Position numbers and translations under genes: made by a program
NCBI GenBank assembly: GCA_015501055.1
Contig: JADNYV010000194.1
Coordinates: forward strand, 1 to 64,000
Length of the DNA: 64,000 nt
Reading direction: 5' to 3'
Origin: Mucidula mucida
Lineage: Eukaryota; Basidiomycota; Agaricomycetes; Agaricales; Physalacriaceae
The notes under the pieces: generated by a model
Seen by the model: only the letters and a program-made list of their open reading frames with translations
Database searches by the model: none
Told to the model about the DNA's origin: nothing
In this document: one piece after another, positions 57,384 through 64,000 of the stretch
Layout of the letters: every line of letters starts with the position of its first letter
How positions within the stretch are numbered: the first letter of the stretch is position 1

Positions 57384-59391
57384 TCTCAGACTCTTCCTCG
57401 CCTAAGCAGTGTGTAGAATAAAGGGTATGTTAAAATGTTTACACAACTTTTGTTTTCAAAAGGCTGACATATTTTCTCTGAACAGTACCCTACTTGTACC
57501 CTACAGTATTTTCAATAATCCTGGCTCCACCTTCTTCGTTCGTTCTCCTGTAAATCGCATATGGGTCCTATTCGTATTCCTGGATATATTCGCGTCGCCG
57601 AAATGGACGTTTTCATTCCTGCAGGTACTGTATTTGATTGATTAATGCAGAGAAATCGTAATTGAGAAGAGCGCTGAGACCTTGGTATGTCGTCTGCTTC
57701 CTGCCTGTGCTTTTCTAACCAGGGAATATGAAACAGGACTTGTTCGTTCACTCCCCAAATACTGCGCCGCGGCGGCGGTTGGTTACCAGCACTGTCATAA
57801 GTAAACTTGGAATCGGTTGAAGAGAGCGGTGTCCAGTCACGAGGACGATGTACACTGGAAGAGAACGTTGGAACAGACGCGGACATGCTAACTGGCCATC
57901 GGGCGGAAACTGGTCCGCGGATGCTCAGCATGCCCTGATCTGATAGGGCTCGTCTCGTGCAGCGGTGAACTCTTGGTGTACTCTACCATCGCCGCCGAGC
58001 TTGACAGAAGGGCCGTTACCCTTTTCGTCCCCCTTAGATCCGTATGTCAACGATCCACCCGTGATTGAGCGCCGGCGACACGACATCGAGCGCACCCACT
58101 ATCACCTGTTTGTGTGGCGACAATGACCTTGCCTTTATCATATGGCCATCTCTCTGATGGTCAGGTTTGTCGGTAGAATATGGACGCACACAGATGGCAG
58201 CTCGTCGTAAATGGCAGGGGTCTAAGTATGGGATGATATCAGTTGTCCGTGCGCTCTGTAGGGTGGACACTACCTGTGTAGAATCCGCGTTGTCGTGGAC
58301 TGGAGACATTCCGCCGCGAAAGGTGTCCCAACAGGCATCGACGCGGTCTGGTCCTCGGTGCAGTCCGTATCCACCACTTCGTGCCCAACAGCGATATTCC
58401 CATCATCTGCGCTTTGAGACGGCGACTAGGGCTATATAGGCCGGGCGATTGGAATTCGATGGCGACCTTGGGTACTACGAGGAACGATTCCTTGTCTGGC
58501 GGCGTAGACATTCCGACGACAGGCCAACGTCGCGTCGCTCATGGATGATCGTAGCGAATATGGAGGTAGACATGTTTGTCTTACAAGACAGCGCGGCTGT
58601 CTATCCGAATACACCACCTCACGCTGATGTTCCAACTCTCCGTTTCAACATCCGGTGATGATGTTACTTGCACCTGTTCTTTGTTGTACTTCCACTTGGA
58701 AGGGCGATGCCTCCCGCCACGTTGCTCTTATCCACACTCTCATCGTTTCTGAGCGAGCACAAGGGTCATCATCTGAAGAGGATGCGTTCCAGTACCAACC
58801 CCGCCGCCCGCATGAAGCGGTCTTCTGTTACCTCACGGCGCGCTGTTTTGATGTTAAGCCCGCTTTATAGAACATCGTCACCGCCCCACTGGGAACCTCC
58901 CTTGCTGTTGATCCCGCCTCCGTCGGTGCTTGTGAGTGTGTGTCAGACTACGCGCCGATTCAATTGTACATACTTGGCTATACAGACTCATACATCACTT
59001 GTAACCGTCACGGATAGGACTCGGCCGTTACTACTACATGCATCGGGAGTACGAGTACACTGTAGTATACGCATCGTCCCAGCGAGATCATGGGTAAGTT
59101 AGTTTTGCCTCGAACTGTTTAAAACACGAGACTGATTTTCTGTAGCGCCACTTTGTTCATCGTCGAGCCAGCGCGGTTGATGGACACAGTCGGCGCGATT
59201 TGGCAATATTTGTATGTTGTCTCCTTGTAAGTCTACCTTCGCGCCATTCATCCATGCTGGTTGCTAGAGTATTTTTTTTCCGTATCATCCATACACATTA
59301 AAGCTGTCGTGGTCATATTTTGGTCTCCTCTGTACGTCGCGTACTAAGAATAAAAACATCTTGCATACAACTATCCAGGTTATTGAAAGTT
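57384..59391. other. 2 kb without a confident gene
   Basis: Frames at 57512-57931 minus, 58449-58658 plus and 58668-59102 plus have ordinary composition but no motif. They may be exons of one or two genes I could not assemble. No transposon signature. Confidence 0.3.
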
Positions 59392-62300
59392 TCAATCGAG
59401 TTTCCGACTAATATGTACTATATCGATAGGTGCGTAACTAGCGCTGACGGTGGCATATATATATACTAAGGAGGAGATGGCGGCTCCAGCGACAAGAAGA
59501 ACCGCAGTCATACGATACGTATCCACTCCTCCAGAAGCCTGCGTTGTATGAGAAACGGCATGGTCATTGAGTACCTTGTCGGAAGGAATGTGAGCAAGAG
59601 TGCTGTCGGCAGGGACTGGTTCGATCGCCGGCGCAGAGCTATCCTTTGCTTCGATCGCTTCTACGGTCTGGGGAACGACATGCGCGTTATCACCGGGAAT
59701 ATGACTAGGATGCGCAGGGTTGGGAACACTGCCGGCGGGGCCTGCTTCAACCGTAGCACAGATATCGCTTGCTTTAAGCACTTGCGGCGCACGGTCGGAA
59801 ATGGCGTTATGGGCAAGCACTTTTGTATTGCGAACTTGGTCGGAAATGCTGACATCGGGGACATTGGCAACCGGGCGTCGCGCGTATGGACGTAGTACTT
59901 CCAGTATCACCTGTTTTCGTGTCTCGAGAGTGTGCCATGGAAGCATCAACAGCGCAAGCAAGATCTCTGGGGGTACCATATGCGTGATGTGCGCATCAAA
60001 ATCTATCTTAGCTCTCTGCAGGAATACTGCGATGACATCGAGGATATCTGGGGGGTGGGATCTCGGAGGACTTGGAGGGGAATATACCGGGAACCGCGTT
60101 GGCTGATAGGGATTACTGGTTGTATCGCGGGACAGGCGTTCGAGAATTACTTTGATGTTCTCGAGTGCTCTGTCGCACTTATCCCAGGACCACCAACGCG
60201 CATCCCAGTAACATAATGCGCAGCCAAGTAGGCTATCATGGCGTGGGCAACATAGGGAAGTACTTGGATGGTCAATGAATGACCGACAGAGTTCCACACT
60301 GACCCTAAAGGTGGAGAAAGTGACAAGTCTACATGCAGCGGTACAGCCGATCTCGTCACAGAAAATATTGATGTCATAGTCCCCGCATTTCCAAACCTTA
60401 TGCACGACGTCCCAGTAATCCCGTTTTATCATGACGGTCGTGACGCGACGAAAATGACGTTCGTCCGGAGCCTGTACTTCTTGAGCAAGTCCAAATGTAT
60501 GAGGAATTCCGAGTATTGCGGCGTAATCAAGAGGAGTGAGACCGCCGTCGCCCTGGCGAAGTGAACCGATGATTTGCTCGTGATAGCTCAAGCATTTAGT
60601 GAAGTTTTCGTCCGCCAAGGCAGAGTGAACAACAACAGGCTGATATGAATCCAGGATGTGAGCAAGACAATACCATACAACTTGTAGTCTTTTGCGTAAG
60701 TGAGTCGCATCGGGCCCTTCTATGCGGGAAAGAGCGGTGATACAGAATTTGAAAGCAAATTCATAGGGATCTTCGGGAAACACAGAAGACCGAAAGCGGA
60801 AAATGTACTCCTGGACCGAATAATCTGTATACTTATCAGTAACTATGAATGTGTAGACCTAGAACACGGCGTACGGATGAATGCAGGTGCAAGTGCGACA
60901 TTTCTAGGAGCACTGACCAGGCCACCACAGGCATCCACAATCGCGTTTGCGGATGGCGGTTCAGGAAAGTCAGATCCGGACATAGATATCATGTTGCAAG
61001 CAAAAACGAGCCTGAGCTCCCACCAATACAGCTTATTCCAGTTAACCGGGTTGCCAAAATCGGCATAAATCCACATGATGGCCTGAAGAGCAAGTTGCTT
61101 CATCCTAGCACCTTGTTTGCCAATGCGCACGAATATCTGGTGATATGCATCATCTAAACTAACAGGAATGGATGTGAGCACCCTTCGGACATCAACTTTA
61201 CTGGCGACGTCGTGCTCAAGCTCCCATAGCGTTAGACTCGCTAACAGAAACATGCCGTTCGCTCTCGCAACAACCTCGCTGCGAACGGCACTTTGCAGAT
61301 CCTCGTCCTCACATATCCAACGCAATTTGGAGATCTTGCTATCAACGAGAGCAAGGATGTCACGATCTGCAGCTCGAATGGGGAGAGATGGATAATCTTT
61401 TATCTGGGAGAAGACGTCGCGGGAGGTAATGAGGAGATTAAAATCGTGTCCCAAACTTTCAATGGCGGCCACGAGATCAAATCCGAGAGGGCATTCGTCG
61501 AGTGCGTCGAGAACGATGAAAATGGGCCGTGAAATGAGCCGGGCTGCCTCGATTAAGAGGGTACGAACGCCATCTTCCGATGGATGTATATCCTTTCGGT
61601 ACAATTCCAATAACGATGGCGGGACGCTTGAGGTGGCGTCGAGTTGAAGCAGCTGACGAAGCAGGCAGCATATGAAGGCGTGCGTCTCGCGAAGGGAGTC
61701 ATGATTCTGGTTATATCGGCACACAATGACGAGTACTATGTTCCCTGCGATGGATCGCAGGTGCTCGACAATCATGGCACTGGAAGAGCGATGTTAAGTA
61801 CTGCTCTCTGGTGTGTATATGATGCAACTCACGCAGCAACGGACTTTCCAGCACCCGCTGAGATGGCTGGTAGTCAGCTAAAACGCCGATTTACATCGAA
61901 GACCGACTCACCGTCTCCGTAGCACCACAGTACAGGCGGCGACGAGGTCCCGGTCACCCATGACTGGAATTCCGAGCTCTCCAGTACCCAGCCGCCAGTC
62001 CCTTCCAACCACTTGCGCGAGTTCTCAGCATGGTAAGCGGAGAACGTGACATTTGAAATCCATTCGGCCACTTTCCGGCGCTCTTCGTCTTAAGGATCAT
62101 GAGGATTCGAAGGCTAGATGTTCGAGAATTATGTACGCACAGCTGATAGCAACTCCGATGACTTGAGTCAACTCGGCAACCGCTGCTGTGACCTCGGGCA
62201 GTTGCCCCTTGCTATCTGCAGCCATCTCGAGAACCGCGTGTATGAGCCGACTAAAGTTCATGTCAATGATATTCAAGTGCGCTGTTATCAGACTCACTCG

Positions 62301-62737
62301 ATGTCGTGCTGCATAGCTAATGAAATCAAGCTCTTGTGACGCTCGAGACGAATGAACAAAACTTCGCTCTCGGCTTTGTCCAGTGGCCACATCCCAGCGG
62401 CTACCACCTTCGTCCATGACAAACGCCAGCCGCTCCTATCCTTTTTCGTCGCTCCACGCAGCTTTCCTTCCAGCTCACCAAGATCCCTCTCTATCAATCC
62501 AACGAAAGGCTTCGTCGGGTCGAAAAAGACCTTGAGAGGTGCCATCGACGAACGGTTTTGGGTGAAGGCGTCGTCTTGGAGGAGGCCTTGGAGATTGACG
62601 AGCACATCTCTCAAGGCGGCTACCTCCTGCATGAAGCGTTGTCGCTCCTTAGAGGATTCCCTGACGGCTTCGATGTAGTCGTAGATCTTGATGCATTGCT
62701 CGATCATGGATATGATGGATGTCGGGTCGACAGACAT
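59392..62737 (-). CDS. STAND/NACHT-type NTPase with C-terminal membrane helix
   Basis: Six exons (62298-62737, 62141-62250, 61912-62088, 61833-61857, 60918-61779, 59392-60858) sum to 1027 codons, giving 1026 residues with no stop. Residues 1-170 form the helical fungal N-terminal domain (SIISMIEQCIKIYDYIEAVR, then KSLISLAMQHDID). The WLEGTGGWVLES and PVLWCYGDAGAGKS segments give the P-loop near residue 241-248, with its exon junctions inside it. Walker B is FIVLDALDEC near 338, then LLITSRD. The winged-helix region includes GGLVYTFIVTDKYTDYSVQEYI. The C-terminal third has only one ankyrin-like GLTPLDYAA. It closes with a membrane helix TAVLLVAGAAISSLVYIYATV (about 988-1009). Fungal STAND proteins act in non-self recognition and regulated cell death; the tail suggests membrane attachment. 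Confidence 0.88.
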
Positions 62738-63582
62738 GGCGGATAGCAAGCACACCAGGAGTCAGGAAGCGGTATGCGATATGCGACAGGAAAGTAGTGC
62801 CGTGCGTGTACCTGAATGGGGTGGGATCACACGGTAGATTTACACGGCTCAGCGTCTCGTGTCCCACCGGATCTGTCCGAAAATGTTAACGGAGACAGAA
62901 GCCGACAATACCAGGTAGATTGTCAGAAAATGCGCAGTTCCAAAGATGGCGATTTGACGAAGCGGACGTGTACTAAATCGGGAACATCGTCTCCGCAGCT
63001 TTTCACGTTGCAGTGGTGAGGAGATCCCGCCCACCGCCATGGAGGCTTTAAGTAGCGGATAAGATCACCTGCAGCTTGATTTTCTCCTACGTTAAGCGAC
63101 TGGAGAAGGGCGAAAGAATCACTGATTTCCTGAATCCTGGGGGTGGGCAGAAGACAAGGCGACCTCGTGTGACAGCGACGCCTTCCTTGGTAAGCAGTCA
63201 CGCGGCGGCATTTCGGGTTAGGGCTTTAGATCTTTGTAGTAAGTACAATTGTGCACTCACATCTTCATCTTCCTTCGCTGTCTTGCGCCTAGCCAGTCAC
63301 AATAGCTCTGTGACTCAAGATATCTCTGCAATTCCCTCCCAATCTCAACAAGACACTGTCGGCATGTTGTTCTAGTCCAGGACTAGTCTAGATATGTCTT
63401 GCATATGGCTCGCATTTGTAGTCACTGCGCCCTCCACTAATGACCGTCTCTTATATGCTCGCTGTATTCTTGCCCGTAAAAGTTGCAGTTCTAATCTACT
63501 GCCCCCAAAATCAGCTTACTCTTGACCCTTGTTCCTGTTCCAGATTCTCTTGACTCGACTTAATATTGAGTTGAAGCCTACT
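62738..63582. other. Upstream of the STAND gene; no gene
   Basis: Short frames on both strands (62923-63201 minus, 63076-63375 plus) lack motifs. Probably promoter and intergenic sequence up to the LTR. Confidence 0.4.
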
Positions 63583-63891
63583 TGTTGAAGGAGACCCAAC
63601 CATGTTGAGAGGTATGACCTGAGTCCTGACAGTGGAGCGGTTAAGACCCGTTTTGGTCTATTTCATTTTCGTTCTTTTATCTATCCCGATTCGGCCTCGA
63701 CACACCTCAGTTGCTACCACTCTGCTGTGCACGACTGAGGTGTGTACTACTTACAATACTTACAATACATGATGCTTATGATACTCTACAGTCTAACATC
63801 TTCTCTTTACAAGAGGTACAGCATGTTGCAATATACGAGTTGCTACCACTCCGCTGTGCATGACTGAGTCTAACATCTTCTCTCTACAACA
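63583..63891 (+). repeat. Left LTR of a copia-like retrotransposon
   Basis: The 309-bp segment starts TGTTGAAGG and ends CTACAACA, giving the TGTTG...CAACA inverted ends of an LTR. It is followed directly by a likely primer-binding site. Inside, GTTGCTACCACT(C/T)(C/T)GCTGTGC and the TCTAACATCTTCTCT segment each occur twice (63711 and 63838; 63792 and 63869), a direct internal duplication. The rest of the element would lie right of the window. Confidence 0.6.
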
Positions 63892-64000
63892 GGTTATGGG
63901 CCCTGTAACCGTTTAATCTACTATTAAGAAGTCACAGCACTCATCAGGAATATCCCTGGGCAACTCAAGAACACCACACCCACATCCACCCACACATCAC
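63892..64000 (+). mobile_element. Start of copia-like element: primer-binding site and leader
   Basis: GGTTATGGGCCC at 63892-63903 sits immediately after the LTR end, in the position and general form of the tRNA primer-binding site of Ty1/copia elements. About 100 bp of untranslated leader follows to the window edge. No gag start is visible yet. Confidence 0.5.

Overview
The window looks like chromosomal DNA of a filamentous basidiomycete, most likely an Agaricomycete. Genes are split by many introns of about 45-60 nt with GT..AG ends. The families present are typical of that group: F-box and BTB proteins, a STAND/NACHT NTPase, a fungal 7TM protein, a membrane-anchored CE9-type amidohydrolase and abundant hAT and Ty3 debris. 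No bacterial signals (operons, Shine-Dalgarno sites, CRISPR) are expected or seen. No tRNA or rRNA gene was recognised. All homology calls are recognition from memory, not database searches.

Layout. 1-5.6 kb: a P450 remnant, a BTB protein and an internally deleted hAT element. 5.6-16.2 kb: an AT-rich graveyard with decayed copies of F-box and CE9 genes, a dead Ty3/gypsy element with a run of 29 C, a MITE and a hairpin-forming inverted repeat. 16.25-16.59 kb: a well-preserved MITE with an 8-bp target duplication. 16.84-34.85 kb: a large inverted duplication with arms of about 7.2-7.3 kb and a 3.5 kb spacer. Each arm carries CE9 amidohydrolase, F-box protein and an NADP-dependent MDR reductase. 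The spacer holds a truncated HNH-family gene, an hAT fragment and another F-box fragment. 34.85-42.6 kb: a chitin-synthase tail fragment, a small conserved protein, two members of an HNH-like family and an F-box gene. 42.61-49.63 kb: a second, smaller inverted duplication with arms of about 2.9-3.0 kb. Each of its arms carries one HNH-family relative and one gene of an uncharacterised basidiomycete family. 50-64 kb: single-copy genes (FAHD1-like acylpyruvase, a small membrane protein, a 7TM protein, a STAND NTPase with a C-terminal membrane helix), then the 5' LTR of a copia-like element at the right edge.

The genes do not form an obvious pathway. The main story is structural: two inverted gene duplications lie about 8 kb apart. 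In the first, the two arms have decayed in complementary fashion (reductase intact on one arm, F-box intact on the other, CE9 intact on both), and near-identical and divergent patches alternate, which suggests gene conversion. Older copies of the same gene set lie to the left and carry many C-to-T and G-to-A changes. The exon models of the STAND, 7TM, FAHD1-like and 44.2 kb genes were checked by hand: each sums to a whole number of codons with no internal stop.
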